A DNA stretch of 64,000 nucleotides from Mycolicibacterium vulneris (lineage in GTDB: Bacteria; Actinomycetota; Actinomycetes; Mycobacteriales; Mycobacteriaceae): assembly GCF_002104765.1 (NCBI RefSeq), contig NZ_NCXM01000030.1, positions 1 to 64,000 on the forward strand, given 5' to 3'. Of this stretch, positions 1 through 8,297 are shown in pieces. The notes beneath the pieces were generated by a model, which did not search any database, had not been told where the DNA came from, and was given only the letters and a program-made list of their open reading frames with translations. Each line of letters starts with the position of its first letter. The first letter of the stretch is position 1. The translations under genes were made by a program, and so were the position numbers.

Positions 1-77
1 GAACGCAGCAGTTTGTAGAGCAGGTCAGTGCTGATGTTCCCCGACCCGACAATGGCCACACTCGCCTTAGTCGGCAT
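1..77 (-). CDS. hsaG: Acetaldehyde/propionaldehyde dehydrogenase HsaG, N-terminal fragment
   Basis: Only the first 25 codons are inside the window; the gene continues past position 1. The reading begins MPTKASVAIVGSGNISTDLL, in which VGSGNI is the NAD-binding Rossmann turn of acylating aldehyde dehydrogenases. In steroid degradation HsaG converts the aldehyde released by the aldolase HsaF to its acyl-CoA (known for the family). It lies downstream of hsaE on the same strand across a 52-base AT-rich gap, as in M. tuberculosis (Rv3535c). The assignment rests on this short N-terminus plus gene order. Confidence 0.8.
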   Translation of the reverse strand, partial: MPTKASVAIVGSGNISTDLLYKLLR

Positions 78-129
78 GATGCCCCTTTTCGAAGCTTTTG
101 AGATTTAAGTTAGATGATTTAATTCGAGC

Positions 130-915
130 TTATTCGAACGATAAACGCACCGAACCGAGGCCCGCGAAGTCGGCGATGAAGTTGTCACCGGGGTGCGCGT
201 CGATCGCCCGCGTGCATGATCCGGGCAGCACGACGTCGCCCTTGCGCAGGCGGACACCGAAGCCGTCCACCTTGCGGGCCAGCCAGGCCACCGCGGTGAC
301 CGGATTGCCCAGCACCGCGTCGGTACGGCCTTCCGCGACGACCTCGTCGTTGCAGCGCAACACGGCGTCGATCCCCTTGACGTCGATGTCACGGGGGGAA
401 ACGCGCGCCTCACCGAGCACGAAACCCGCCGACGACGCGTTGTCGGCGATGGTGTCGCACAGTTCGATCTTCCAGTCGGTGATCCGGGTGTCGATCAGCT
501 CGATGGAGGGGACGAGCGCTTCGGTGGCCGCCAGCACGTCGTCCTCGGTGCAGTCGGCTCCCGGCAGGTCCGCGTTCAGGACGAACCCGACTTCGACTTC
601 CACCCGGGGGTACAGGTAGCGGTTCGCCTTGACCGGGGTGTCTTCGAACAGCTGCATCTCGTCGAGCAGATGTCCGTAGTCGGGCTCGTCGACGCCCATC
701 ATTTGCTGGATTGCCAACGACGACAGCCCCACCTTGTGGCCCAGCACCCGGGCCCCCTCCGCGACTCTCTGGCGGATGTTGATCAGCTGAATCTCGTATG
801 CGTCGACGACGTCGATGTCCGGATAGGCGGCGGTAAGCGGGGCGATCGGCTCGCCGCTCCGCTCGGCTTGCGCCAAGTCGGCAGCTAGCTCGTCGCGCGT
901 GGCAACACTGAGCAT
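130..915 (-). CDS. hsaE: 2-hydroxypenta-2,4-dienoate hydratase HsaE
   Basis: A 261-aa protein of the 2-keto-4-pentenoate hydratase / fumarylacetoacetate hydrolase-like family, the same length as M. tuberculosis Rv3536c. Recognisable segments are RVLGHKVGLSS (about 57-67), the acidic metal-site region around RVEVEVGFVL, and the C-terminal LRKGDVVLPGSC. HsaE hydrates the 2-hydroxydienoate left after HsaD cleaves the ring A/B product, and feeds HsaF and HsaG. It starts with ATG at 915 and diverges from kstD; the KstR operator at 972-985 lies between them and probably controls both directions. Confidence 0.95.
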   Translation of the reverse strand: MLSVATRDELAADLAQAERSGEPIAPLTAAYPDIDVVDAYEIQLINIRQRVAEGARVLGHKVGLSSLAIQQMMGVDEPDYGHLLDEMQLFEDTPVKANRYLYPRVEVEVGFVLNADLPGADCTEDDVLAATEALVPSIELIDTRITDWKIELCDTIADNASSAGFVLGEARVSPRDIDVKGIDAVLRCNDEVVAEGRTDAVLGNPVTAVAWLARKVDGFGVRLRKGDVVLPGSCTRAIDAHPGDNFIADFAGLGSVRLSFE

Positions 916-971
916 TTTTCACGTCTCCTCGTACGGTCGACCGGGCCAGTAGCGGCCGCCCGGGGCAATTC

Positions 972-985
972 TATAACGTGTTCTA
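972..985. promoter_or_regulatory. KstR operator between hsaE and kstD
   Basis: TATAACGTGTTCTA fits the KstR consensus TnnAACnnGTTnnA exactly. It ends one base before the kstD ATG. TAACGT at 974-979 inside it can act as a -10 box seven bases before that ATG, which implies a leaderless kstD message that KstR would directly occlude. Confidence 0.9.
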
Positions 986-986
986 C

Positions 987-2678
987 ATGTCAGCGCAGGA
1001 GTACGACGTCGTCGTGGTCGGCAGCGGCGGGGCCGGCATGGTGGCCGCCCTTACCGCTGCTCACCGGGGTCTTTCCACCATGGTCATCGAAAAGGCCCCC
1101 CACTTCGGTGGTTCGACCGCACGCTCAGGCGGCGGCGTTTGGATCCCAAATAACGAAGTGCTCAAGCGTGACGGGGTCCGCGATACCGCCGAGGCCGCCC
1201 GGACCTATCTGCACGGGATCGTCGGCAACGTCGTCGAGCCGGAACGCATCGACACCTACCTCGAGCGCGGGCCCGAGATGCTGTCGTTTGTGCTGAAGCA
1301 CACCCCGCTGAAGATGTGCTGGGTGCCGAAGTACTCCGACTACTACCCTGAGTCCCCGGGCGGCCGCGCGGAGGGCCGATCGATCGAGCCGAAGCCGTTC
1401 AACGCCCGCAGGCTCGGGGCCGACGAAGCCGGCCTGGAGCCGGCCTACGGCAAGGTCCCGCTCAACGTCGTGGTGATGCAACAGGATTACGTGCGGCTGA
1501 ACCAGCTGAAGCGTCACCCGCGCGGTGTGCTGCGCAGCCTCAAGGTCGGGGCGCGCACCATGTGGGCCAAGGCGACCGGCAAGAACCTGGTCGGCATGGG
1601 CCGGGCGTTGATCGGGCCGCTGCGCATCGGCTTGCAGCGGGCCGGGGTTCCGGTAGTGCTCAACACCGCGCTCACGGACCTCTACGTCGAAGACGGTGTG
1701 GTGCGCGGTGTCTACGTGCTCGCCGCCGGCGATGCCGAATCGGGTGAGCCGCAGCTGATCCGGGCACGGCGCGGCGTGATTCTGGCATCGGGCGGGTTCG
1801 AGCACAACGAACAGATGCGGGTGAAGTACCAGCGCGCCCCGATCACCACCGAGTGGACCGTCGGTGCGGTGGCCAACACCGGCGACGGGATTCTGGCGGG
1901 CGAAAAGCTCGGCGCCGCACTGGACGTCATGGAAGACGCCTGGTGGGGGCCGACCGTCCCGCTGGTGGGTGCGCCGTGGTTCGCGTTGTCCGAGCGCAAC
2001 TCGCCAGGTTCGATCATCGTCAACATGTCGGGCAAGCGGTTCATGAACGAATCGATGCCCTACGTCGAAGCCTGCCATCACATGTACGGCGGCGAATACG
2101 GTCAGGGGCCTGGACCGGGTGAGAACATCCCCGCCTGGCTGGTGTTCGACCAGCAGTACCGGGACCGCTATATCTTCGCGGGATTGCAGCCCGGACAACG
2201 CATTCCGCGCAAGTGGCTGGAGTCGGGCGTCATCATCACCGCCGACACGCTGGCGGAGCTGGCGCAGAAGGCCGGCCTCCCGGTGAGCGAATTCACCGCG
2301 ACCGTGGAACGTTTCAACGGCTTCGCCCGCTCCGGCATCGACGCCGACTTCCACCGCGGCGAGAGCGCCTACGACAAGTACTACGGCGACCCGACCAACA
2401 AGCCGAACCCCAACCTCGGCGAGATCAGTCACGCGCCGTACTACGCGGCCAAGATGGTGCCCGGTGACCTGGGCACCAAGGGCGGCATCCGCACCGACAT
2501 CCACGGCCGGGCGCTGCGCGATGACGGCAGTATCATCGAAGGCCTCTACGCCGCGGGCAACGTCAGTGCTCCGGTGATGGGCCACACGTACCCCGGTCCG
2601 GGTGGCACCATCGGCCCGGCCATGACGTTCGGCTACCTGGCGGCGTTGCACATAGCCGGCGGAGCCGAGGAAAGGTAA
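987..2678 (+). CDS. kstD: 3-ketosteroid delta1-dehydrogenase KstD
   Basis: A 563-aa flavoprotein matching Rv3537 in length and sequence. The N-terminal dinucleotide motif is VVVGSGGAGM (about residues 8-17), and the C-terminal FAD/substrate segment reads GLYAAGNVSAPVMGHTYPGP followed by GGTIGPAMTFGY. KstD introduces the 1,2 double bond into the steroid A ring; together with KshAB 9-alpha-hydroxylation this opens ring B. The ATG at 987 is preferred over an in-frame GTG at 978 because the operator occupies 972-985 and homologues begin here. There is no Shine-Dalgarno, so leaderless translation is inferred. The hydratase gene chsH3 follows five bases after the stop codon. Confidence 0.96.
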   Translation: MSAQEYDVVVVGSGGAGMVAALTAAHRGLSTMVIEKAPHFGGSTARSGGGVWIPNNEVLKRDGVRDTAEAARTYLHGIVGNVVEPERIDTYLERGPEMLSFVLKHTPLKMCWVPKYSDYYPESPGGRAEGRSIEPKPFNARRLGADEAGLEPAYGKVPLNVVVMQQDYVRLNQLKRHPRGVLRSLKVGARTMWAKATGKNLVGMGRALIGPLRIGLQRAGVPVVLNTALTDLYVEDGVVRGVYVLAAGDAESGEPQLIRARRGVILASGGFEHNEQMRVKYQRAPITTEWTVGAVANTGDGILAGEKLGAALDVMEDAWWGPTVPLVGAPWFALSERNSPGSIIVNMSGKRFMNESMPYVEACHHMYGGEYGQGPGPGENIPAWLVFDQQYRDRYIFAGLQPGQRIPRKWLESGVIITADTLAELAQKAGLPVSEFTATVERFNGFARSGIDADFHRGESAYDKYYGDPTNKPNPNLGEISHAPYYAAKMVPGDLGTKGGIRTDIHGRALRDDGSIIEGLYAAGNVSAPVMGHTYPGPGGTIGPAMTFGYLAALHIAGGAEER

Positions 2679-2683
2679 CCGAG

Positions 2684-3556
2684 ATGCCCATCGACGTAGA
2701 CGTCGCGCTGAATGCCGAGCTGGATCCCATTGAATTCTCTTGGGCCAGCAGTGATGTGCAGCTCTACCACCTCGGGCTGGGCGCTGGCGCCGATCCGATG
2801 GACCCGCGTGAGCTGCGCTACCTGATCGACGACACCCCGCAGGTGCTGCCGACGTTCGGCAACGTCGCCGCCACCTTCCATGTCACGAAGCCGCCGACCG
2901 TCAAGTTCCCCGGCATCGACATCGAGCTGAGCAAGGTGCTGCATGCCAGCGAGCGCGTCGAGGCGCCCGCCCCGCTGCCGCCGGCGGGCTCGGCCAAGGC
3001 CGTCACCCGGTTCACGGACATCTGGGACAAGGGCAAGGCCGCGGTGATCTGGAGCGAGACGACGGTGACCGCGCCGGACGGCACGCTGCTGTGGACGCAG
3101 CGCCGGTCCATCTTCGCCCGCGGCGAAGGCGGATTCGGCGGCGAACGTGGGCCGTCGACGTCGGACGGCGCGCCCGACCGTGCCCCTGATCTCGAGGTCG
3201 ACGTGCCGATCCTGCCGCAGCAGGCGCTGCTCTACCGGCTGTGCGGCGACCGCAACCCGCTGCACTCCGATCCCGAATTCGCCGCGGCCGCAGGCTTTTC
3301 CCAGCCCATCCTGCACGGTCTGTGCACCTACGGCATGACCTGCAAGGCGATCACCGATGCGCTGCTCGACGGCGATACCGGAGCGGTGGCGGCCTACGGT
3401 GCACGTTTCGCCGGGGTAGCTTTTCCCGGCGAAACGCTCAAGGTCGGCATCTGGAAGGACTCGACGTCTTCTGAAGGCCGCTTTTTGGCCAGCGTTGTCG
3501 CACCCTCGCGCGACAACGCCGTCGTGCTGTCGGGTGTCGAATTGGTGCCCGCCTAA
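2684..3556 (+). CDS. chsH3: MaoC-type enoyl-CoA hydratase ChsH3 (Rv3538-like)
   Basis: A 290-aa double hot-dog hydratase. The C-terminal domain carries the hydratase-2 signature, with GDRNPLHSDPEF then SQPILHGLCTYG at about residues 187-215; the Asp and His of D-x4-H are the expected catalytic pair. The N-terminal half is the degenerate, structural hot dog. The M. tuberculosis orthologue (Rv3538, hsd4B) is assigned to hydration of steroid side-chain enoyl-CoA. It is co-transcribed with kstD (5-base gap). It is followed by only 35 bases before the end of the convergent ltp2; the PPE63 gene found here in M. tuberculosis is missing. Confidence 0.92.
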   Translation: MPIDVDVALNAELDPIEFSWASSDVQLYHLGLGAGADPMDPRELRYLIDDTPQVLPTFGNVAATFHVTKPPTVKFPGIDIELSKVLHASERVEAPAPLPPAGSAKAVTRFTDIWDKGKAAVIWSETTVTAPDGTLLWTQRRSIFARGEGGFGGERGPSTSDGAPDRAPDLEVDVPILPQQALLYRLCGDRNPLHSDPEFAAAAGFSQPILHGLCTYGMTCKAITDALLDGDTGAVAAYGARFAGVAFPGETLKVGIWKDSTSSEGRFLASVVAPSRDNAVVLSGVELVPA

Positions 3557-3591
3557 AGGTTTTCGGCGCTTTTCGCCCCGAGATCCAGGCC

Positions 3592-4761
3592 TTAGCCCAG
3601 GATCAGGCCGGAGGTGGGCACGCCGGTTCCGGCGGTGACGAGGACGTGCTCGACGTCGGGCACCGGGTTGACCGAGGTGCCACGCAACTGCCGCACGCCC
3701 TCGGCAATGCCGTTCATGCCGTGGATGTAGGCCTCGCCGAGTTGGCCACCATGGGTGTTGATCGGCAGTCGCCCACCGATCTCGATGGCACCGTCGGCGA
3801 TGAAGTCCTTGGCCTCGCCCTTGCCGCAGAATCCCAACTCTTCCAACTGAATCAGGGTGAACGGCGTGAAGTGGTCGTACAGGATCGCGGTCTGGATGTC
3901 GGTCGGCTTCAACCCCGACTGTCCCCACAGCTGCTGGCCCACGACCCCCATCTCGGGCAGGCCGAGCTCGGGCCGGTAGTAGCTGACCATCGTGTACTGG
4001 TCGGGGCTGGAGCCCTGGGCCGCCGCCTCGATGATCGCCGGTCGCTGCTTGAGATCCTTCGCGCGCTCCGGCGACGTCACCACGATGGCGACCGCGCCGT
4101 CGGTCTCCTGGCAGCAATCCAGCAGCCGCAGCGGCTCGGCGATCCACCGCGAATTCTGGTGGTCCTCAATGGTTATCGGCTTCTCGTAGAAATACGCCTT
4201 CGGGTTCTTGGCCGCATGCTTGCGGTCGGCCACCGAAATCGCACCGAAGTCCCGGCTGGTCGCGCCGGACAGATGCATGTAGCGCTGGGCGATCATGGCG
4301 ACCTGCGCGGCCGGCGTAGACAGCCCGTGCGGGTAGGAGAACGAGTTGTCCGCCGCCGTCGAATCTGCCTGCACGCCGGCGTTTCCCACCAGCCGGGTCT
4401 GTACCTGTCCGAACCGCATGCCCGAGCGCTCGTTGAACGCCCGGTACGCGACGACGACGTCGGCCACCCCGGTGGCCACGGCGATCGCCGCCTGCTGGAC
4501 GGTCGCGCAGGCCGCGCCGCCGCCGTATCCGATTTGCGAGAAGAACTTCAGGTCACCGATTCCGGCCGCACGCGCCACCGCGGTCTCGTTGTTGGTGTCC
4601 ATCGTGAACGTGGTCAGCCCGTCGACGTCCGAGGGGCTCAACCCCGCGTCGTCCAGCGCATCCAGTACCGCCTCGGCCGCCAGTCGCAGCTCGCTGCGGC
4701 TGGAGTCCTTGGAGAAGTCGGTGGCGCCGATGCCGACGATCGCAGCTTTACCCGACAACAT
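3592..4761 (-). CDS. ltp2: Steroid side-chain aldolase Ltp2 (thiolase fold)
   Basis: A 389-aa SCP-x/thiolase-like protein orthologous to Rv3540c. Family landmarks are VGIGATDFSKDSSRSELRL near the N-terminus, YGGGAACATVQQAAIAV (about 78-94) and the C-terminal NTHGGQLGEAYIHGMNGIAE. Ltp2 works as a retro-aldolase: with the DUF35 domain of ChsH2 it removes the last propionyl-CoA from the C22 side-chain intermediate, leaving the 17-ketosteroid. It is the last gene of the igr operon. Its ATG overlaps the chsH1 stop by one base (TGATG), so translation is probably coupled. Confidence 0.94.
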   Translation of the reverse strand: MLSGKAAIVGIGATDFSKDSSRSELRLAAEAVLDALDDAGLSPSDVDGLTTFTMDTNNETAVARAAGIGDLKFFSQIGYGGGAACATVQQAAIAVATGVADVVVAYRAFNERSGMRFGQVQTRLVGNAGVQADSTAADNSFSYPHGLSTPAAQVAMIAQRYMHLSGATSRDFGAISVADRKHAAKNPKAYFYEKPITIEDHQNSRWIAEPLRLLDCCQETDGAVAIVVTSPERAKDLKQRPAIIEAAAQGSSPDQYTMVSYYRPELGLPEMGVVGQQLWGQSGLKPTDIQTAILYDHFTPFTLIQLEELGFCGKGEAKDFIADGAIEIGGRLPINTHGGQLGEAYIHGMNGIAEGVRQLRGTSVNPVPDVEHVLVTAGTGVPTSGLILG

Positions 4762-5162
4762 CAGGAACCCCCGATCGTGAGCGTCACGTTCGCGATGACG
4801 TGATCGCCAAGACTGTTGCGGCCGAATACCTTCAGCGTGATCAGACCGTCGTCGACGGCGGTCACCTCACCGGTGAAGGTGACGGTGTCGTAGGCGTACC
4901 ACGGCACGCCGAGCCGCAGCCCAATCGATTTGATCCGCGCCGTCGGGCCCGCCCAGTCGGTGACGTAGCGCTGCACCAGGCCGGTGTCGGTGAGGATGTT
5001 GACGAAGATGTCCTTGGAGCCCTTGGCCTGGGCCAGGTCCCGGTCATGGTGCACGTCCTGAAAGTCCCTGGTGGCCAGGGCCGTTGAGATGATGAACGTC
5101 GGCGTACCGTGCAACTTGAGCTCGGGCAGCGTGGTGCCCACTTCGACTGCGGGTGCGCTCAT
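4761..5162 (-). CDS. chsH1: MaoC-like enoyl-CoA hydratase subunit ChsH1
   Basis: A 133-aa single hot-dog protein (Rv3541c is four residues shorter). D33-x4-H38 in RDFQDVHHDRD is the hydratase catalytic pair, shifted by four from D29/H34 of the M. tuberculosis enzyme. ChsH1 pairs with the MaoC-like half of ChsH2 to hydrate the 17,20-enoyl-CoA of the three-carbon side-chain intermediate. The ATG at 5162 (MSAPAVEVG) is chosen because it overlaps the chsH2 stop by four bases and gives the family N-terminus. Confidence 0.94.
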   Translation of the reverse strand: MSAPAVEVGTTLPELKLHGTPTFIISTALATRDFQDVHHDRDLAQAKGSKDIFVNILTDTGLVQRYVTDWAGPTARIKSIGLRLGVPWYAYDTVTFTGEVTAVDDGLITLKVFGRNSLGDHVIANVTLTIGGS

Positions 5163-6121
5163 GCTTGATCTCCCAAGGGCTCCCAGGCGTAGAGGCTCCA
5201 CTCCGGGCCGGACTCTCCGGCCGGGAAGTCGATATAGGTTGCGCGGACCGGCATTCCGATCTTGATCTCGGCGTGGTCGACGTTGCGGAGCTCGCCGAGC
5301 ATCCGAACGCCCTCCTCCAGTTCGATCAGCGCGATCACGAACGGCAGAGTGCGACCGGGCACCTTTGGCGCGTGGTGCACCACGAAGCTGAACACCGTGC
5401 CGCGGCCGCTGGCCACCTCGTAATCGATGGGCTCGGCCTTGTCCTGCCATACCGCCGGCACCGGCGGGTGCTGCAGCGTGCCGTCGGCGAGGCGCTGGAT
5501 GCGCAGTTCGTGCGCTTTGACGCCCTCCCAGAAGAAGGCGGTGTCGCGCGACACCGCGGGGCGCATCATGGCGTCGGCGTCCAGGTCCTGCGGGACGGAG
5601 CCCGTGGCGCCGGAATCCTCACGCGGCCTGAACTTCAGGATGCGCCAGGCCATTTCGGCCACGTCCTCGTCGCCGACCCGCCAGGTGATGTGCTGGTTGA
5701 TGAACCAGCCCTCGCCGAGGCCGGTCTGCTTGGGGCCGACCACGTCGCGCATCTCGGAGTGGACGGTGACCTGCTCGCCCGGACGCAGATACCGGTGATA
5801 GGTCTGCTCACAGTTGGTCGCGACCACACCGATGTAGCCGGCATCGTCGAACAGCTGCATGATCGGGCCCATGGGGTCGTCGGTCGGGCGTTCGCCACCC
5901 AGTCCGAACATGGTCCACACCTGAATCATGGCCGGCGGTGCGACGATTCCGGGATGACCGGCGGCCTTGGCGGCGGCCTCGTCGACGTAGATCGGGTTGG
6001 CATCGCCGAGCGCCTCGACCCAGTTGTTGATCGTCGGCTGGTTCACCGGATCCCGGGCGTCCCGCGGCTTAGCGACGACGGTCGCGGTGATTTCCGCGAC
6101 CGCTTCTTCGATATCGGTCAT
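5159..6121 (-). CDS. chsH2: ChsH2: MaoC-like hydratase subunit with C-terminal DUF35
   Basis: A 320-aa two-domain protein, orthologue of Rv3542c (311 aa). The N-terminal half (to about residue 175) is a MaoC-like hot dog (INNWVEALGDANPIYVDEAA, HRYLRPGEQVTVHSEM). The C-terminal part (about 195-320) is a DUF35 OB-fold with IALIELEEGVRMLGELRNVD. Known role: the hot dog completes the ChsH1 hydratase active site, while DUF35 docks the aldolase Ltp2, so hydration and retro-aldol cleavage are physically linked. The ATG at 6121 overlaps the chsE2 stop by four bases. Usual DUF35 zinc-ribbon cysteines are not evident. Confidence 0.94.
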   Translation of the reverse strand: MTDIEEAVAEITATVVAKPRDARDPVNQPTINNWVEALGDANPIYVDEAAAKAAGHPGIVAPPAMIQVWTMFGLGGERPTDDPMGPIMQLFDDAGYIGVVATNCEQTYHRYLRPGEQVTVHSEMRDVVGPKQTGLGEGWFINQHITWRVGDEDVAEMAWRILKFRPREDSGATGSVPQDLDADAMMRPAVSRDTAFFWEGVKAHELRIQRLADGTLQHPPVPAVWQDKAEPIDYEVASGRGTVFSFVVHHAPKVPGRTLPFVIALIELEEGVRMLGELRNVDHAEIKIGMPVRATYIDFPAGESGPEWSLYAWEPLGDQA

Positions 6122-7281
6122 CGAGGCACCCTCGGCACCTTGAGGCCGGACGCGGCGATCATCTCGCGCATCACTTCGTTCACGCCCCCGCCGAAGGTGA
6201 TGACCAGGTTGCGCTTGGTCTGGGAGTCCAGCCAGTTGAGCAGGTCGGCGGTGTCCGAGTCGGCGGGGTTGCCGTACTTGCCGACGATTTCCTCGGCGAG
6301 CCGGCCGATGTACTGGATGCGCTCGGTACCAAATACTTTCGTCGACGCGGCGTCGGCCACGTTGATGTCTTCGCCCGCGGCGGCCACCTGCCAGTTGAGC
6401 AGCTCGTTGATCCGCCACATCGCGTGGATCTCACCGAGTGCCCGCTTGACGTCCTGGTGGTCGATCGGCGTGACGCCGTCACTGCCCGGCTTGGACGCCC
6501 AGGCGTGCACCCGATCGTAGATGCCGGCGGTGCGGCCCGCGGGGCCCAGCATGACCCGCTCGTTGTTGAGCTGGGTGGTGATCAGCCGCCAGCCGCCGTT
6601 CTCCTCGCCGACCAACATGTCCGCGGGCACCCGTACGTCGTTGTAGTAGGTGGCGTTGGTGTGGTGGGCGCCGTCGGACAGGATGATCGGCGTCCAGGAG
6701 TAACCGGGATCCTTGGTGTCGACGATAAGGATCGAAATGCCCTTGTGCTTCACGGCTTCCGGATCGGTGCGGCAGGCCAGCCAGATGTAGTCCGCGTCGT
6801 GGGCGCCGGTGGTGAAGATCTTCTGCCCGTTGACGATGTACTCGTCGCCCTGGCGAAAAGCGGTGGTCCGCAGCGAGGCCAGGTCGGTGCCCGCCTCGGG
6901 CTCGGTGTAGCCGATCGCGAAGTGAACCTCGCCCGCCAGGATGGCAGGCAGGAACTTCTTCTTCTGCTCATCGCTGCCGAACTGCTGCAGAACCGGGCCG
7001 ACCGTCTGCAACGTCACCGCGGGCAACGGCACGTCGGCCCGGTGCGCCTCGTTGACGAAGATCGACTGCTCGATCGGGCCGAACCCCAAGCCGCCGAACT
7101 CCTTTGGCCATCCGACACCGAGCTTGCCGTCGCGGCCCATCCGCCGGATCACCGCGCGGTAGGCCTCGTTGTGGCGGTCCTGCTCCATCGCCTTCATCTC
7201 GTCGGACGAGATCAGGTTCGAAAAATATTCCCGCAGTTCCGCTTGCAGCTGGCGCTGCTCCGGAGTCAGGTCTATGAACAT
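6118..7281 (-). CDS. chsE2: Acyl-CoA dehydrogenase subunit ChsE2 (FadE29)
   Basis: A 387-aa acyl-CoA dehydrogenase, the same length as Rv3543c. Visible family segments are AIGYTEPEAGTDLASLRT (about 122-139), the substrate-loop region YIVNGQKIFTTGAHDADY, and the C-terminal FGGGVNEVMREMIAASGL. With ChsE1 it forms the alpha2-beta2 FAD enzyme that dehydrogenates the C22 three-carbon steroid side-chain CoA ester; ChsE2 supplies the catalytic glutamate. E241 in NNERVMLGPAG is my candidate for that residue. The ATG at 7281 lies inside the end of chsE1 (10-base overlap). Confidence 0.95.
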   Translation of the reverse strand: MFIDLTPEQRQLQAELREYFSNLISSDEMKAMEQDRHNEAYRAVIRRMGRDGKLGVGWPKEFGGLGFGPIEQSIFVNEAHRADVPLPAVTLQTVGPVLQQFGSDEQKKKFLPAILAGEVHFAIGYTEPEAGTDLASLRTTAFRQGDEYIVNGQKIFTTGAHDADYIWLACRTDPEAVKHKGISILIVDTKDPGYSWTPIILSDGAHHTNATYYNDVRVPADMLVGEENGGWRLITTQLNNERVMLGPAGRTAGIYDRVHAWASKPGSDGVTPIDHQDVKRALGEIHAMWRINELLNWQVAAAGEDINVADAASTKVFGTERIQYIGRLAEEIVGKYGNPADSDTADLLNWLDSQTKRNLVITFGGGVNEVMREMIAASGLKVPRVPR

Positions 7282-8297
7282 TGCGCTCCCACCAGGTCGA
7301 GACGATGAGAAGGACCGCCGAGCAGCCGGGACAGGTCCTTGATCGTGGAGTAGTACCGGTGCATCGGATAGGTGATGTCCATTCCCATCCCGCCGTGCAG
7401 GTGATGGCAGATCTGCATCACCGGCGGCGCCTGCGAGGTGATCCAGTAGCCGAGGACATCCAGGTCGTCTTGTACTTGAGGGGCGGATCCGCCCCTTTCC
7501 GACAGCCCCCAGGCAACCGACTTCGCCACCAGATCGATGGTCCGCGAGGCGATGTAGACCTCGGCGAGCTGTGCGGCCACGGTCTGGAACGTCGACAGCG
7601 GCTTGCCGAACTGCTTGCGGTTGGCCACGTAGTCGGCGGTCAGGCGCAGCGCCCCGGCCACCAGCCCGTCGGTGTAGGCGCCGATGGCGGCCAGCACCAA
7701 CTGGTTGACCCGGGAAGCCGTCGCACCCGCCAGAACGTTGAAGTCTTCGACCGCGACGTCGGCGAACGTGACCGTGCACTCCTCGGAGTCGTTCGAGGTC
7801 GGGGTTTGAACCACCTCGACCCCGTTGGCCTTCGCCGACACCACGACAACCGCGCTGTCGGCGGTGACGAGGATCCAATCCGCTTGTCCGGCATAGCCGA
7901 CGCCGACCTTGGTGCCCGACAGCCGTCCGTTGGCGAACGTGGTCGAGGGCCGGTCCGGCAGCGCGGTGCCCGGCTCGTTGAGGGCTGCGGTGAGGATCGT
8001 GCCCTTGGCGACGCCGGCCAAAAACCGGTCCTGTTGTTCGTCGGAGGCCAGATCGAGCAGCGGCAGCACGCCGAAACCCAGGGTCACCAGCGCCGGCGTG
8101 ATGGCGCCGTGGCGGCCGATCTCGGTCAGCACGGTGGCGACCTCGGGCAGACCCACGCCGTCGCCGCCGAGGCGTTCGGGCACCGGAAGCGCCGTCACAC
8201 CCCCGCTGACCAAAGCGTCCCAGCTCAATTCGCGCTCGGACACCGACGTCACCACATCGGCGACGGCCTGTTGCGTCGCGGTGAGATCGAAGTCCAT
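7272..8297 (-). CDS. chsE1: Acyl-CoA dehydrogenase subunit ChsE1 (FadE28)
   Basis: A 341-aa short acyl-CoA dehydrogenase-like subunit (Rv3544c is 339 aa). It has the C-terminal helical landmarks ADYVANRKQFGKPLSTFQTV and HHLHGGMGMDITYPMHRYYS. Its N-terminal and middle domains are abbreviated relative to ChsE2, as expected for the half of the heteromer that contributes FAD and subunit contacts rather than the catalytic base. The start ATG overlaps the cyp125 stop by one base. All six igr genes overlap their neighbours, so a single transcript from the cyp125 promoter is expected. Confidence 0.94.
   Translation of the reverse strand: MDFDLTATQQAVADVVTSVSERELSWDALVSGGVTALPVPERLGGDGVGLPEVATVLTEIGRHGAITPALVTLGFGVLPLLDLASDEQQDRFLAGVAKGTILTAALNEPGTALPDRPSTTFANGRLSGTKVGVGYAGQADWILVTADSAVVVVSAKANGVEVVQTPTSNDSEECTVTFADVAVEDFNVLAGATASRVNQLVLAAIGAYTDGLVAGALRLTADYVANRKQFGKPLSTFQTVAAQLAEVYIASRTIDLVAKSVAWGLSERGGSAPQVQDDLDVLGYWITSQAPPVMQICHHLHGGMGMDITYPMHRYYSTIKDLSRLLGGPSHRLDLVGAQCS

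Noticed and set aside
78..129. AT-rich hsaG-hsaE gap as an attachment site or insertion scar
   Set aside because: Only short TTCGAA-type palindromes are present; there is no direct-repeat pair, integrase or foreign gene nearby.
978..986. kstD start at GTG 978
   Set aside because: It lies inside the KstR box and the proposed -10; the ATG at 987 gives the family N-terminus.
1125..2651. Long open frame antisense to kstD (about 500 codons), and similar ones opposite hsaDA, fadE34 and the LuxR gene
   Set aside because: High GC makes long antisense frames common; their translations are Arg/Gly/His-rich low-complexity with no family motif, while the opposite strand encodes a known protein.
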